A DNA stretch of 64,000 bases from Streptomyces albus subsp. albus (GTDB lineage: Bacteria; Actinomycetota; Actinomycetes; Streptomycetales; Streptomycetaceae): contig NZ_JOID01000006.1 of NCBI RefSeq assembly GCF_000719865.1, forward strand, positions 124,001 to 188,000, read 5' to 3'. The translations under genes were made by a program, and so were the position numbers. The stretch's first letter is position 1; the number at the start of each line of letters is the position of its first letter. Below the pieces are notes generated by a model. That model was not told where the DNA came from, did no database searches, and saw nothing but the letters and a program-made list of their open reading frames with translations. Positions 1 through 8,958 of the stretch are shown piece after piece.

Positions 1-2
1 TC

Positions 3-611
3 GTCCTCGCCGTGCCGCAGGACGAGGCGCACCGGCTGCTGCCCGACGGCGCCCTCGACGACCCGGGGCGGCTGCTGGAGATCGGGACCGCGCCGATCCT
101 CAATCTCCATGTCGTCTACGATCGCAGGGTGCTGCGCCGCCCCTTCCTCGCCGCGCTGGGCAGCCCCGTCCAATGGGTCTTCGACCGGACGGAGCCCTCC
201 GGGCTCACCGGCGGCGCCCAGTACCTCGCCCTGTCGCAGTCGGCCGCCGGAGACATCATCGACCTGCCCGTCGCGGAGCTCCGCCGCCGCTTCCTGCCCG
301 AGCTGGAGCGGCTGCTGCCCGCTGCCCGGAACGCCCGGGTCGCCGACTTCTTCGTCACCCGCGAACGCGCCGCGACCTTCGACCCCGCCCCCGGCACCGG
401 ACGGCTCCGCCCGCCCGCCCGCACCCGCGCCCCCGGGCTCCACCTCGCGGGGGCATGGACGGCCACCGGATGGCCCGCCACGATGGAGGGCGCGGCCCGC
501 AGCGGCGCCACCGCCGCCGCCGCGGCCCTGCGCCACCTCCGCACCGTCCGGACTCACCCGGACCCGCCCCCGGGCCCCGGGCGGCCGGCCCCCCGGCAGG
601 AGGCCGCCTGA
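3..611 (+). CDS. hpnE: HpnE, squalene-associated FAD-dependent desaturase, C-terminal part
   Basis: This is the 3' end of a gene that begins before the window; about 200 C-terminal residues are visible. HpnE is a flavoprotein amine-oxidase-fold enzyme that completes squalene formation with HpnC and HpnD from farnesyl diphosphate via hydroxysqualene. The visible part carries the closing FAD-contact segment of the family, LHLAGAWTATGWPATMEGA, followed by a helix of Gly/Ala (SGATAAAAAL) and a Pro-rich tail. The next genes in the same direction are a polyprenyl synthase and squalene-hopene cyclase, which fixes the assignment to the hopanoid operon. About 300 bases without a clear gene separate it from the GTG at 913; an in-frame ATG at 778 there is an alternative start for the next gene. 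Confidence 0.85.
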   Translation, partial: VLAVPQDEAHRLLPDGALDDPGRLLEIGTAPILNLHVVYDRRVLRRPFLAALGSPVQWVFDRTEPSGLTGGAQYLALSQSAAGDIIDLPVAELRRRFLPELERLLPAARNARVADFFVTRERAATFDPAPGTGRLRPPARTRAPGLHLAGAWTATGWPATMEGAARSGATAAAAALRHLRTVRTHPDPPPGPGRPAPRQEAA

Positions 612-912
612 TGCCGCCACCACGCCACGGTACGGAGCGCCGAGGATGCCCGGCACCCCGTCCCGCGCCCCGGAGCCCGGGACCGTCCGGAGCGGCCGGC
701 ACCGCGGCCGGCACCGCCCCAACCGCCCCGTCCCCCGGGAGCATCCCGCGGGGACGTACCCAGGAAGGCAGGGCCGTATGACCAGCACGTCCCAGGCCGC
801 GACCGCCCGGCCCGCGCATCGCGCGCCCGCCCCGGAGCCGCGGTCGCAGGAGACAGCGCAGGCCACCGCGCGGCCCGGCACCCCCGGCCGCGGAAGAACC
901 GAAGGAGAGACA

Positions 913-1971
913 GTGAATACGGCGCAACCCGCCATCGACACCGCGGACGTCGCCGCGCTGCTGCTGCGCGGACGGACGCTCGCCACGCCGGTGCTGCGGG
1001 CAGCCGTGGCCCGGCTCGCACCGCCCATGGACACCGTCGCCGCCTACCACTTCGGCTGGATCGACGCCGAGGGCAGACCCGCCGACGGCGACGGCGGCAA
1101 GGCGGTGCGCCCGGCGCTCGCGCTGCTGTCCGCCGAGGCCGCGGGGGCCTCCGCGGAGTCCGGCATCCCCGGCGCCGTCGCCGTGGAGCTGGTGCACAAC
1201 TTCTCCCTGCTCCACGACGACCTCATGGACGGCGACGAGCAGCGCCGCCACCGCGACACCGTCTGGAAGGTGCACGGCCCCGCCCTCGCCGTCCTCGTCG
1301 GCGACGCCCTCTTCGCCCTGGCGGGCGAGATCCTGCTGGAGATGGGCACGCCCGAGGCCGCCCGCGCCGCGCGGCGGCTGACCACGGCCACCCGCAAGCT
1401 CATCGACGGCCAGGCCCAGGACATCTCCTACGAGCACCGGGAGCGGGTCACCGTCGAGGAGTGCCTGCGCATGGAGGGGAACAAGACGGGCGCCCTGCTC
1501 GCCTGCGCCACCTCCATCGGCGCCGTCCTCGGCGGCGCCGACGACCATCTCGCCGACAGCCTGGAGTCCTACGGCTACCACCTCGGCCTCGCCTTCCAGG
1601 CGGTCGACGACCTGCTCGGCATCTGGGGCGACCCGGAGTCGACCGGCAAGCAGACCTGGAGCGACCTGCGGCAGCGGAAGAAGTCCCTGCCGGTCGTCGC
1701 GGCCCTCGCCGCCGGCGGAGCCGCCTCCGACCGGCTCGCCGCGATCCTCGCCGTCGACGCCAAGAGCGACCGCACCGAGGACTTCGACGAGACCGAGTTC
1801 GCCGAGCGCGCCGCGCTCATCGAGGAGGCCGGCGGCCGCACCTGGACCTCTCAGGAGGCCCAGCGGCAGCACGCCGCCGCGATCGGCGCGCTGGACCGGG
1901 TCGACCTGGATCCGCGGGTCCGCGAACAGTTCGTCGCTCTCGCGGACTTCGTGGTCGTGCGGCGCAAATGA
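913..1971 (+). CDS. Polyprenyl (farnesyl-type) diphosphate synthase of the hopanoid operon
   Basis: This 352-aa class-I trans-prenyltransferase probably supplies farnesyl diphosphate for squalene synthesis. Both Asp-rich Mg-diphosphate motifs are present: DDLMD at residues 102-106 with a following basic pair, and DDLLGIWGD at 232-240. The conserved FQAVDD context and the downstream KKSLPVV segment are also there. I chose the GTG at 913 because AAGGAG lies 5-6 bases upstream and the protein then starts just before the fold. An ATG at 778 with its own purine-rich stretch would add a 45-residue low-complexity leader and cannot be excluded. Homologous genes sit between hpnE and shc in other Streptomyces hopanoid clusters. 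The chain length of the product (C15 or longer) cannot be read from the sequence with certainty. Confidence 0.88.
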   Translation: MNTAQPAIDTADVAALLLRGRTLATPVLRAAVARLAPPMDTVAAYHFGWIDAEGRPADGDGGKAVRPALALLSAEAAGASAESGIPGAVAVELVHNFSLLHDDLMDGDEQRRHRDTVWKVHGPALAVLVGDALFALAGEILLEMGTPEAARAARRLTTATRKLIDGQAQDISYEHRERVTVEECLRMEGNKTGALLACATSIGAVLGGADDHLADSLESYGYHLGLAFQAVDDLLGIWGDPESTGKQTWSDLRQRKKSLPVVAALAAGGAASDRLAAILAVDAKSDRTEDFDETEFAERAALIEEAGGRTWTSQEAQRQHAAAIGALDRVDLDPRVREQFVALADFVVVRRK

Positions 1972-2148
1972 CGGGGCGCGCACCGGGCGGGACGACCGCG
2001 GCACCGGCCGGTGCCGCGGCCGCACGCGGAGAGAACCGCCGGCACATACAGGCGTAGCCACCGGCCGCCGCCGCACGCCCTCCCGGGCGGCGCGCGGCGG
2101 CCGGTGCACCCCGGCACAGCAGAGCGTCCACTGCACGAAGGGGAAGCC

Positions 2149-4497
2149 ATGACAGCGACGACCGACGGCGGTTCGGGGCCCCGGCCCCCCGCCATCCCGG
2201 CCGGCGGACCGCCCGGCCCGCTCCCGGCCCCGCCCGCCGCCCCCGAAGCGGAAACCGCCCGCCCGGGCGCCGCGTCGCCCGTTGCCGCGCCCGCAGGCGC
2301 GGCCGGTCCCGGTGCCGCGCCTGCCACCACCGCGCCTGCCACCACCGCGCCTGCCACCACCGCGCCTGCCACCACCGCGCCTGCCACCACCGCGCCCGCC
2401 GGCGCCGCGTCGCCCGGCACGGTGCCCGTCAGCAGCGCAGCACCCAACAGCGCAGGACCCAGCAGCGCAGGACCCGGCACCGCGTCGTGCGGCACCGCGC
2501 CACCCGGCGCCGTATCCGCCGGATCCCGGCTCCGGGCCGCCGGGCCGGGTCTGCCCGCCCCCGGGCCCCGTGACGACACCCCCGCCGCCGCCGAGCGCGC
2601 CGCCGCGCGCGCGGTGCGGAACCTCCTCGGCCGGCAGCACGACGAGGGCTGGTGGAAGGGCGACCTGGAGACCAACGTCACCATGGACGCCGAGGACCTG
2701 CTGCTCCGCCAGTTCCTCGGCACCGGCGACCGGCGGACCACCGAGGCCGCCGCCCGCTTCATCCGCTCCTGCCAGCGCCCCGACGGCACCTGGGCCACCT
2801 TCCACGGCGGCCCCGGGGACCTCTCCGCCACCGTCGAGGCCTACGTCGCCCTCCGGCTCGCCGGCGACGCCCCCGCGGACGCCCACATGGCCGCCGCCTC
2901 CGCATGGGTGCGCGAGCACGGCGGCATCGCCGCCACCCGCGTCTTCACCCGGATCTGGCTCGCCCTCTTCGGCTGGTGGCCCTGGGAACGGCTGCCCGAA
3001 CTGCCGCCCGAGATGATCTACCTGCCGAAGTGGTTCCCGCTCAACATCTACGACTTCGGCTGCTGGGCCCGGCAGACCATCGTGCCGCTCGCCGTCGTGT
3101 CCGCCCTGCGCCCGGTGCGCCCGGCCCCCTTCCCCCTCGGCGAACTCCACCCGGACCCGGACGCGGCCCAGCGGCACGCCGAACCCCGGGCCACCGGCTG
3201 GGACCGCGTCTTCCAGCGCCTCGACCGGGCCCTGCATACCTACCGCCGGGTGGCGCCGCCCCCGCTGCGGCGCGCGGCGCTGCGGGCCTGCGCCCGCTGG
3301 ATCGTCGAACGCCAGGAGAACGACGGCTGCTGGGGCGGCATCCAGCCGCCGGCCGTCTACTCCGTCATCGCCCTCCACCTGCTCGGCTACGACCTCGACC
3401 ACCCCGTGCTCCGCGCCGGGCTCGACTCGCTCGACCGGTTCGCCGTCTGGCACGACGTGCCCGGCCCCGGCGGCGGACCCAGCCGCATGGTCGAGGCCTG
3501 CCAGTCGCCGGTCTGGGACACCTGCCTCGCCACCATCGCCCTCACCGACGCCGGACTGCCGCCGGACCACCCCGCCCTCGTGCAGGCCGCCGACTGGATG
3601 CTCGGCGAACAGGTGCTGCGCCCCGGCGACTGGTCGGTCCGCCGTCCCGGACTGGCCCCGGGCGGCTGGGCGTTCGAGTTCCACAACGACAACTACCCGG
3701 ACACCGACGACACCGCCGAGGTCGTCCTCGCCCTCCGCCGCACCGCCCACCCCGACCCCGAGCGGGTCGACCGGGCCGTCCGCCGGGCCGTCCGCTGGAC
3801 CCTCGGCATGCAGTCCGCGGGCGGCGCGTGGGGCGCGTTCGACGCCGACAACACCAGCGCCTTCCCCAACCGGCTGCCGTTCTGCGACTTCGGCGAGGTC
3901 ATCGACCCGCCGTCCGCCGACGTCACGGCGCACGTCGTGGAGATGCTCGCCGCCGAGGGCCTGGCCGGGGACCCGCGCGTCCGGCGCGCCGTGGACTGGC
4001 TGCTGGCCGAACAGGAGCCCAGCGGGGCCTGGTTCGGCCGCTGGGGCGTCAACCACCTCTACGGCACCGGCTCCGCCGTCCCCGCCCTCGTCGCCGCCGG
4101 CGTCCCCGCGGACCACCCCGCGATCCGCCGCGCCGTCGACTGGCTCCGAAGCGTCCAGAACGAGGACGGCGGCTGGGGCGAGGACCTGCGCTCCTACCCG
4201 GACCCCGAGTGGATCGCCCGCGGCGCGTCCACCCCCTCCCAGACCGGCTGGGCCCTGCTCGCCCTGCTCGCCGCCGGGGAGGAGGACGGGAAGGCCGTCG
4301 AACGCGGCGTCGGCTGGCTCGCCCGCACCCAGCGCGAGGACGGCTCCTGGGACGAACCCCAGTTCACCGGCACGGGCTTCCCCTGGGACTTCTCCATCAA
4401 CTACCACCTCTACCGGCAGGTGTTCCCGCTCACCGCCCTCGGCCGCTACCTGACCGCCGTGGGCCGGCCGCCCCGGACCGGCCCGCGGGACGCCTGA
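2149..4497 (+). CDS. shc: Squalene-hopene cyclase
   Basis: This 782-aa membrane-associated class-II triterpene cyclase turns squalene into hopene/hopanol. The protonating motif DTDDTA lies at residues 518-523. Several QW-type repeats are visible, such as GGWAFEF, GAWGAFDADN, GAWFGRWGVNHLYG, GGWGEDLRSY and GSWDEPQFTGTGFPWDF. The conserved C-terminal INYHLYRQVFPLTALGRY is present. The start is the ATG at 2149 after GAAGGGG. Unusually, the catalytic body is preceded by roughly 140 residues rich in Pro/Ala/Ser that bacterial SHCs lack, including five exact ATTAP repeats. It is probably disordered. The TGA overlaps the ATG of hpnG (TGATG), so the two genes are likely translationally coupled. Confidence 0.95.
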   Translation: MTATTDGGSGPRPPAIPAGGPPGPLPAPPAAPEAETARPGAASPVAAPAGAAGPGAAPATTAPATTAPATTAPATTAPATTAPAGAASPGTVPVSSAAPNSAGPSSAGPGTASCGTAPPGAVSAGSRLRAAGPGLPAPGPRDDTPAAAERAAARAVRNLLGRQHDEGWWKGDLETNVTMDAEDLLLRQFLGTGDRRTTEAAARFIRSCQRPDGTWATFHGGPGDLSATVEAYVALRLAGDAPADAHMAAASAWVREHGGIAATRVFTRIWLALFGWWPWERLPELPPEMIYLPKWFPLNIYDFGCWARQTIVPLAVVSALRPVRPAPFPLGELHPDPDAAQRHAEPRATGWDRVFQRLDRALHTYRRVAPPPLRRAALRACARWIVERQENDGCWGGIQPPAVYSVIALHLLGYDLDHPVLRAGLDSLDRFAVWHDVPGPGGGPSRMVEACQSPVWDTCLATIALTDAGLPPDHPALVQAADWMLGEQVLRPGDWSVRRPGLAPGGWAFEFHNDNYPDTDDTAEVVLALRRTAHPDPERVDRAVRRAVRWTLGMQSAGGAWGAFDADNTSAFPNRLPFCDFGEVIDPPSADVTAHVVEMLAAEGLAGDPRVRRAVDWLLAEQEPSGAWFGRWGVNHLYGTGSAVPALVAAGVPADHPAIRRAVDWLRSVQNEDGGWGEDLRSYPDPEWIARGASTPSQTGWALLALLAAGEEDGKAVERGVGWLARTQREDGSWDEPQFTGTGFPWDFSINYHLYRQVFPLTALGRYLTAVGRPPRTGPRDA
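2323..2397 (+). repeat. Five tandem 15-bp units encoding ATTAP in shc
   Basis: The unit gccaccaccgcgcct occurs five times head to tail; the last copy differs in one base. It encodes (ATTAP)5 in the low-complexity N-terminal extension of the cyclase. The 15-bp period keeps the frame, so copy number could vary between strains by slippage without breaking the gene. Confidence 0.95.
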
Positions 4498-5153
4498 TGG
4501 CCCGGGACGGCGGACCCGGGGCGCTGCTCATCGCCTGCGCGCTCGGCATCGAACGGCTCGCCCTGCGCGGCGGCGACCGGAGCGGAGCGCCCGCCGCCGT
4601 GACCGTCCTGCGCACCGGCATGGGACCCCGGTCCGCCGAGCGCGCCGTGCTCCGCGGCCTGGGCCGCGCGGACCCGTACGCGGTCGGCACCGCCGTCCTC
4701 GCCACCGGTTTCTGCGGGGCTCTCGCCCCGGGGATGCGCCCCGGCGACCTGGTCGTCGCCGCCGAGACCCGCGACGGGGACGTCCGCGTCCCCTGCACGG
4801 GCACGGCCGCGCTGGCCACCGCGCTGGCCCGGCTCGCCCGCGCCCGTCCCGGCACCACCGTCCACACCGGACCCCTGGCCGGCACCGACCACCTCGTACG
4901 GGGCGCCGAGCGCGCCCGGCTGCACGCGAGCGGAGCCATCGCCGCCGACATGGAGTCCGCCGCCGTCCTCCGCACCGCCCTGGCCGCGGGAGCGCGCCCC
5001 GTTGCCGCCGTACGGGTGGTCGTGGACACCCCGGAGCGCGAACTGGCCCGGGGCGGCACGGTCCTCCGTGGAATATCGGCCTTCCGCGTCCTGCGGACCG
5101 TCCTGCCGGCTTTCTACGAATGGCACCGTTCCCTGCCGCTCCCCAGGAGGTGA
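4497..5153 (+). CDS. hpnG: HpnG, adenosylhopane nucleosidase/phosphorylase
   Basis: This 218-aa PNP/UDP-family protein is thought to remove adenine from adenosylhopane, giving ribosylhopane on the route to C35 hopanoids. The sequence shows the family signature AADMESAAVL (about residues 146-155), whose Glu contacts the ribose, and an N-terminal TGMGPRSAERAV segment corresponding to the phosphate/nucleoside loop. The ATG overlaps the shc stop codon. The gene ends 5 bases before the hpnH start, so the operon order shc-hpnG-hpnH is intact. Assignment to HpnG rather than an MTA/SAH nucleosidase rests on this context. Confidence 0.85.
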   Translation: MARDGGPGALLIACALGIERLALRGGDRSGAPAAVTVLRTGMGPRSAERAVLRGLGRADPYAVGTAVLATGFCGALAPGMRPGDLVVAAETRDGDVRVPCTGTAALATALARLARARPGTTVHTGPLAGTDHLVRGAERARLHASGAIAADMESAAVLRTALAAGARPVAAVRVVVDTPERELARGGTVLRGISAFRVLRTVLPAFYEWHRSLPLPRR

Positions 5154-5158
5154 GCCAG

Positions 5159-6181
5159 ATGGCCATGCCGCTCCGCCAGACCATCCGGGTCGGAACCTAT
5201 CTCTTCGCCCAGAAGCTCCGCCGCCGGGAGAAGTTCCCGCTGATCGTCGAGCTGGAACCGCTCTTCGCCTGCAACCTCAAGTGCGAGGGCTGCGGGAAGA
5301 TCCAGCATCCGGCCGGCGTGCTCCGGCAGCGGATGCCCGTCGCCCAGGCCGTCGGCGCGGTCCTGGAGTCCGGCGCGCCCATGGTGTCCATCGCGGGCGG
5401 CGAACCGCTGATGCACCCGCAGATCGACGAGATCGTGCGGCAGCTCACCGCGCGCAGGAAGTACGTCTTCCTCTGCACCAACGCCGTGCTGCTGCGCAAG
5501 CACCTCGACAAGTTCGAACCCTCGCGCTACTTCGCCTTCGCGGTGCACATCGACGGCCTGCGCGAGCGGCACGACGCCTCCGTCGCGAAGGAGGGCGTGT
5601 TCGACGAGGCCGTGGAGGCGATCAAGGAGGCCAAGCGGCGCGGCTTCCGGGTCACCACCAACTCGACCTTCTTCAACACCGACACCCCGCAGACCGTCGT
5701 CGAGGTCCTCGACTACCTCAATGACGAGCTGCGGGTGGACGAGATGATGATCTCTCCCGCCTATGCCTACGAGAAGGCGCCCGACCAGGAGCACTTCCTC
5801 GGCGTCGCCCAGACCCGCGAGCTGTTCGCCAAGGCCTTCGCGGGCGGCAACCGGCGCCGGTGGCGGCTCAACCACAGCCCGCTCTTCCTCGACTTCCTGG
5901 AGGGCCGGGCGGACTTCCGCTGCACGGCCTGGGCCATCCCCAACTACTCCCTGTTCGGCTGGCAGCGGCCCTGCTACCTGATGAGCGACGGCTACGTCCC
6001 CACCTACCGGGAGCTGGTCGAGGAGACCGACTGGGAGGCCTACGGGCGGGGCCGCGACCCGCGCTGCGCCAACTGCATGGCGCACTGCGGCTACGAGCCG
6101 ACCGCCGTCCTGGCCACCCTGGGCTCGCTGCGGCAGTCGCTGCGCGCGCTGCGCGAGACGGCGGGCGGGAACCGGGGCTGA
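5159..6181 (+). CDS. hpnH: HpnH, radical SAM adenosylhopane synthase
   Basis: This 340-aa radical S-adenosylmethionine enzyme attaches the 5'-deoxyadenosyl group to diploptene, the first step of hopanoid side-chain extension. The [4Fe-4S]-binding CxxxCxxC is C38-N-L-K-C42-E-G-C45. SIAGGEPLMHP and the downstream CTNAVLL segment follow the radical SAM barrel pattern. A C-terminal Cys set (CANCMAHCGYEPTAV) matches the HpnH/SPASM-like tail. The ATG at 5159 has AGGAGG eight bases upstream, overlapping the hpnG stop. In many Streptomyces clusters ispG, dxs and an aminotransferase follow; here the next gene is a phosphatase on the opposite strand. Confidence 0.92.
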   Translation: MAMPLRQTIRVGTYLFAQKLRRREKFPLIVELEPLFACNLKCEGCGKIQHPAGVLRQRMPVAQAVGAVLESGAPMVSIAGGEPLMHPQIDEIVRQLTARRKYVFLCTNAVLLRKHLDKFEPSRYFAFAVHIDGLRERHDASVAKEGVFDEAVEAIKEAKRRGFRVTTNSTFFNTDTPQTVVEVLDYLNDELRVDEMMISPAYAYEKAPDQEHFLGVAQTRELFAKAFAGGNRRRWRLNHSPLFLDFLEGRADFRCTAWAIPNYSLFGWQRPCYLMSDGYVPTYRELVEETDWEAYGRGRDPRCANCMAHCGYEPTAVLATLGSLRQSLRALRETAGGNRG

Positions 6182-6198
6182 GGACGGGGCGGGGCCGA

Positions 6199-6262
6199 GG
6201 ACGGGGCGGCCCGGCGGCCGGGCCCCCAGGGGTGCGGGGGCTGGGCCGCCGGCCCGGCCCGT
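6199..6262. terminator. GC-rich imperfect inverted repeat between convergent genes
   Basis: Between hpnH and the convergent phosphatase gene there are G/C-only stretches (ggcccggcggcc and later gggccgccggccc) that can pair imperfectly around a ggggtgcggggg centre. No T-tract is seen. The position between two convergent stops suggests a bidirectional terminator, but the pairing is not perfect. Confidence 0.35.
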
Positions 6263-6279
6263 CCGGCCGTTCCGGCCGG

Positions 6280-7113
6280 TCAGCCGTCGAGCATCCGGGC
6301 GCGCAGCCGTTCGCGCCGCTCCGGCCCGAAGCCCAGTCCCTGGGTGAGGTAGGCGTCGACCGTGCCCCACTCCTCCTCGATCGTCGTGAAGGCGGCGGCC
6401 AGGTACTCGCGCCGGGCGTCGAAGAGCGGGCTGAGCAGGTCCTCGACCTCCGGGGTCAGGGCGGCGGGGGAGTTGTCCGAGCGGCGGAACCGGTAGCGGC
6501 GGTGCGGGGCGGCGCTCGCCAGGTAGTCCTCCTCGATCGCGTCCCGCTCCACCCCCAGCGCGAGCAGGGTGACCGCGATGGACAGCCCCGCCCGGTCCTT
6601 GCCCGCCGCGCAGTGCATCAGCGCGGGCACGCTGTCCTCGGCGAGCGCGTGCAGCACCCGGCTGTGCTCGGTGGTACGGGTCTTGACGATGACGCGGTAG
6701 GTGCTCGACATCCGCAGGGCGGCCTTGCCGTCGCCCAGCGCGGCGCGGAGCTGGGTGAGGTCGCCGTCCCGCACCATCCGCCAGAACTCCGCGCCGTCGG
6801 CCGGGTCGGTCAGCGGGATGTTCACATGGCGCACGCCGTCCAGTTCGATGTCATGGCCGTCGAGGGCCACATCGGCGTCGTTGCGGAAGTCGAAGACCGT
6901 GTGCAGGCCGAGGGAGGAGAGGAACGCGGCGTCCTCGGGGGTGGCCTTCGCCAGGTGCCCGCTGCGGTAGAGCACCCCGCGCCGGACGGTCCGCCCGTCG
7001 CCGGTCGGCAGGCCGCCCACGTCGCGGAAGTTCCGCACACCCGAGAGCCGGGGCTCGGCCAGGCCGGTCTGCCCGGTCTGCCCGGTCTGGGGAACCTGAG
7101 GCGTCTGCGTCAC
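6280..7113 (-). CDS. Tyrosine/serine-specific protein phosphatase (IphP-like)
   Basis: This 277-aa protein has the dual-specificity phosphatase P-loop HCAAGKDRAG, with nucleophile C168 and Arg174, and the family's N-terminal NFRDVGGLPTGDGRTVRRGVLYRSG signature (residues 28-52). It should hydrolyse phosphotyrosine, phosphoserine or phosphoinositide substrates in the cytoplasm. The GTG start is preceded by GAGGAG at suitable spacing. It stands alone, convergent with hpnH, and nothing nearby names a substrate. Residues 5-18 carry a short QTGQTG repeat. The roughly 380 bases upstream (7114-7492) contain no gene I can support. Confidence 0.85.
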   Translation of the reverse strand: MTQTPQVPQTGQTGQTGLAEPRLSGVRNFRDVGGLPTGDGRTVRRGVLYRSGHLAKATPEDAAFLSSLGLHTVFDFRNDADVALDGHDIELDGVRHVNIPLTDPADGAEFWRMVRDGDLTQLRAALGDGKAALRMSSTYRVIVKTRTTEHSRVLHALAEDSVPALMHCAAGKDRAGLSIAVTLLALGVERDAIEEDYLASAAPHRRYRFRRSDNSPAALTPEVEDLLSPLFDARREYLAAAFTTIEEEWGTVDAYLTQGLGFGPERRERLRARMLDG

Positions 7114-7492
7114 GGGCGTCGCTCCTCGGTGTCGGCCGCCGGCCCTCGCGCCGGCGAGGCGGTCCTGCTGATGCTGGAGACCCTACGATATGGATTACCC
7201 GGGCAACCGGTTCACCCATGCGGACCGCTCTCCGCCGGACCGCGCACCACCTGGTCTTTTCCGGTCCGCGCCGGCCCCGGTGTGGGACGCGTCACGAGAC
7301 GGGGCCGGAAGCCGGACGGGAAGCGGAGGGCCGACCGCCGATTGCCGGCCGCCGGGCGGTGGACGGTGGGCGACGTGCGCCGGGCCCGGGCCGGGGCTCG
7401 GGAGGAACGCTCCGGCGGGGCGGCGCTCGGTGGCACCGGGGACCTCCGGGGCGCGGGGCCCGGAACACGCGCGGTGTACGGGGCCCGGCGGC

Positions 7493-7978
7493 TCAGCGGC
7501 CGGTTCTCCCGCAGCGCAGGCAGGCCCAGACCACCTGGCCGCGCCCGGCCTCGTCCGGCCGGACTCCCCACTCCTCCGCGAGGGCGCCGACCAGCATCAG
7601 CCCGCGCCCGCCCTCCTCGTCGATCCCGGAGAACCGGGCGCGCGGCGCGGTCTCCGCGCACCCCTCGTCGGTGACCTCCACGCGCAGCTGCCGCCCGGTG
7701 AGCCGGACCTCGCAGGCCACCTTGGCGCTGTCGGTGTGCCGCACGGCGTTGGTGAACAGCTCCGACACCACCAGCTCGGCGTCCGCCCGGCAGCGCTCGT
7801 CGACGCCCCACTCGGACAGCAGCGTGAGGACGCGCCGCCGGGCCTCGCAGACCGAGGCGCTCATCGCCGGCAGATGGAACACATCCTGCAGATGCCGGGC
7901 GACGACGCCGCCGCAGCGGCTCAGCCTGAGCGCGTCATGGGAAGGAGCCACGCTGCAACTATGCGGTGTGTCACTCAC
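7493..7978 (-). CDS. Anti-sigma-factor-like ATP-binding protein (HATPase_c_2)
   Basis: This is a small GHKL-type ATPase of the RsbW/AbaA-ORFA class. The N box ELVVSELFTNAVRH and the G1 box DEEGGRGLMLVGALAEEWGV are clear, followed by VWACLRC at the end. Such proteins bind or phosphorylate anti-anti-sigma factors, or act with XRE/DUF397 partners in Streptomyces development. I place the start at the GTG at 7976-7978; a TTG three codons upstream and an ATG about 38 codons further in are alternatives, and no strong ribosome site settles it. It diverges from the XRE/DUF397 pair, the usual arrangement for WhiJ-like loci. Confidence 0.82.
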   Translation of the reverse strand: MSDTPHSCSVAPSHDALRLSRCGGVVARHLQDVFHLPAMSASVCEARRRVLTLLSEWGVDERCRADAELVVSELFTNAVRHTDSAKVACEVRLTGRQLRVEVTDEGCAETAPRARFSGIDEEGGRGLMLVGALAEEWGVRPDEAGRGQVVWACLRCGRTGR

Positions 7979-8088
7979 GCATGGCAAGGATCAGTCTGTA
8001 ATTCACAAAAAGCAGACGACAGCCTGGCCCGTGCAACTGACGCCGTGACAGACTGCGCGCGGGTCAAGGTTGTTGGAGGGGATGTGCG
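7979..8088. promoter_or_regulatory. Divergent control region of the WhiJ-like locus
   Basis: About 110 bases separate the ATPase gene (minus) from the XRE gene (plus). It is locally AT-richer (attcacaaaaagcagacgac) than its surroundings and must hold both promoters. XRE proteins of this type often bind their own upstream region. I cannot define a specific operator. Confidence 0.4.
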
Positions 8089-8955
8089 GTGAAGGATGCG
8101 CGGCCGGGAGGTGCGCCGACCGTCCTGAGACTGGTGCTCGGCAAGCGCCTGCAGGACCTACGGGAGAGAGCCGGACTGTCGTACGCGGAGGCGGGCCGCG
8201 CCCTCGACGTCACTCACGCCACGATCCGCCGGATGGAGAAGGCCGAAGTCGGGCTGAAAATCCCGTATGTGGAGAAACTCCTCCGGGTCTACGGCATCAC
8301 CGAGCAGGCGGAGATCGACGCCTTCGTCTCGCTGGCCCGGGAGGCCAACCAGCCGGGCTGGTGGCACCGCTTCCGCGATGTGCTCCCCGAGTGGTTCAGC
8401 GCCTTCGTCGCCCTGGAGGGCGAGGCCAGCGTCATCCGCGCCTACGAGCCGCACTACGTACCCGGGCTGCTCCAGACCGAGGCCTACGCGCGCGCCGTCC
8501 TCCGCGCCGGGATGCCCCACGCCCCGGCCGCGGAGGTGGAGCGCCTCGCCGCGCTGCGCGCCGAGCGGCAGTCCCTGCTGACCAGGGACGACCCGCCACT
8601 GCTCTGGGTTGTCATGGACGAGACGGTCCTGCGCCGTCCGATCGGCGGCCCGGAGGTGATGCGCGAGCAGATCGACCGGCTCATCGAGGCCACCGAGATG
8701 CCGCGGGTCAGGCTCCAGCTCATGCCCTTCTCCGCCGGCCCGCACCCGGCCATGTACGGTCCCTTTCACATCTTCCGGTTTCCGCTTCCGGAACTGCCGG
8801 ACGTCGTCTATTCCGAGAGCCTCGTCGGGGCCGTCTACGTCGACCAGCGGGACGACGTCTCGGCGTTCCTGGAGGCCCTCGACCGGATGTGCGCGCAAGC
8901 CGCGCCCGCACACACCACCCGGACGGTGCTGGGTGGGATTCGCAAGGAGATCTGA
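8089..8955 (+). CDS. XRE-family regulator with DUF5753 domain (WhiJ-like)
   Basis: This 288-aa cytoplasmic regulator has an N-terminal helix-turn-helix (residues about 17-70, including LQDLRERAGLSYAEAGRALD and THATIRRMEKAEVGLK) and the Streptomyces DUF5753 domain with its ..AYEPHYVPGLLQTEAYARAV signature (around 123-142). The GTG at 8089 has GGAGGGG just upstream. A DUF397 protein follows three bases after the stop and a GHKL ATPase diverges upstream. The same trio recurs many times in Streptomyces genomes and includes whiJ and abaA loci, which affect sporulation and antibiotic timing. The target of this copy is unknown. Confidence 0.92.
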   Translation: MKDARPGGAPTVLRLVLGKRLQDLRERAGLSYAEAGRALDVTHATIRRMEKAEVGLKIPYVEKLLRVYGITEQAEIDAFVSLAREANQPGWWHRFRDVLPEWFSAFVALEGEASVIRAYEPHYVPGLLQTEAYARAVLRAGMPHAPAAEVERLAALRAERQSLLTRDDPPLLWVVMDETVLRRPIGGPEVMREQIDRLIEATEMPRVRLQLMPFSAGPHPAMYGPFHIFRFPLPELPDVVYSESLVGAVYVDQRDDVSAFLEALDRMCAQAAPAHTTRTVLGGIRKEI

Positions 8956-8958
8956 ACC

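Noticed and set aside
355..4407. 1350-codon minus-strand open frame opposite the hopanoid genes
   Set aside because: It lies antisense to clearly conserved enzymes and shows no domain; it is a GC-rich shadow frame.
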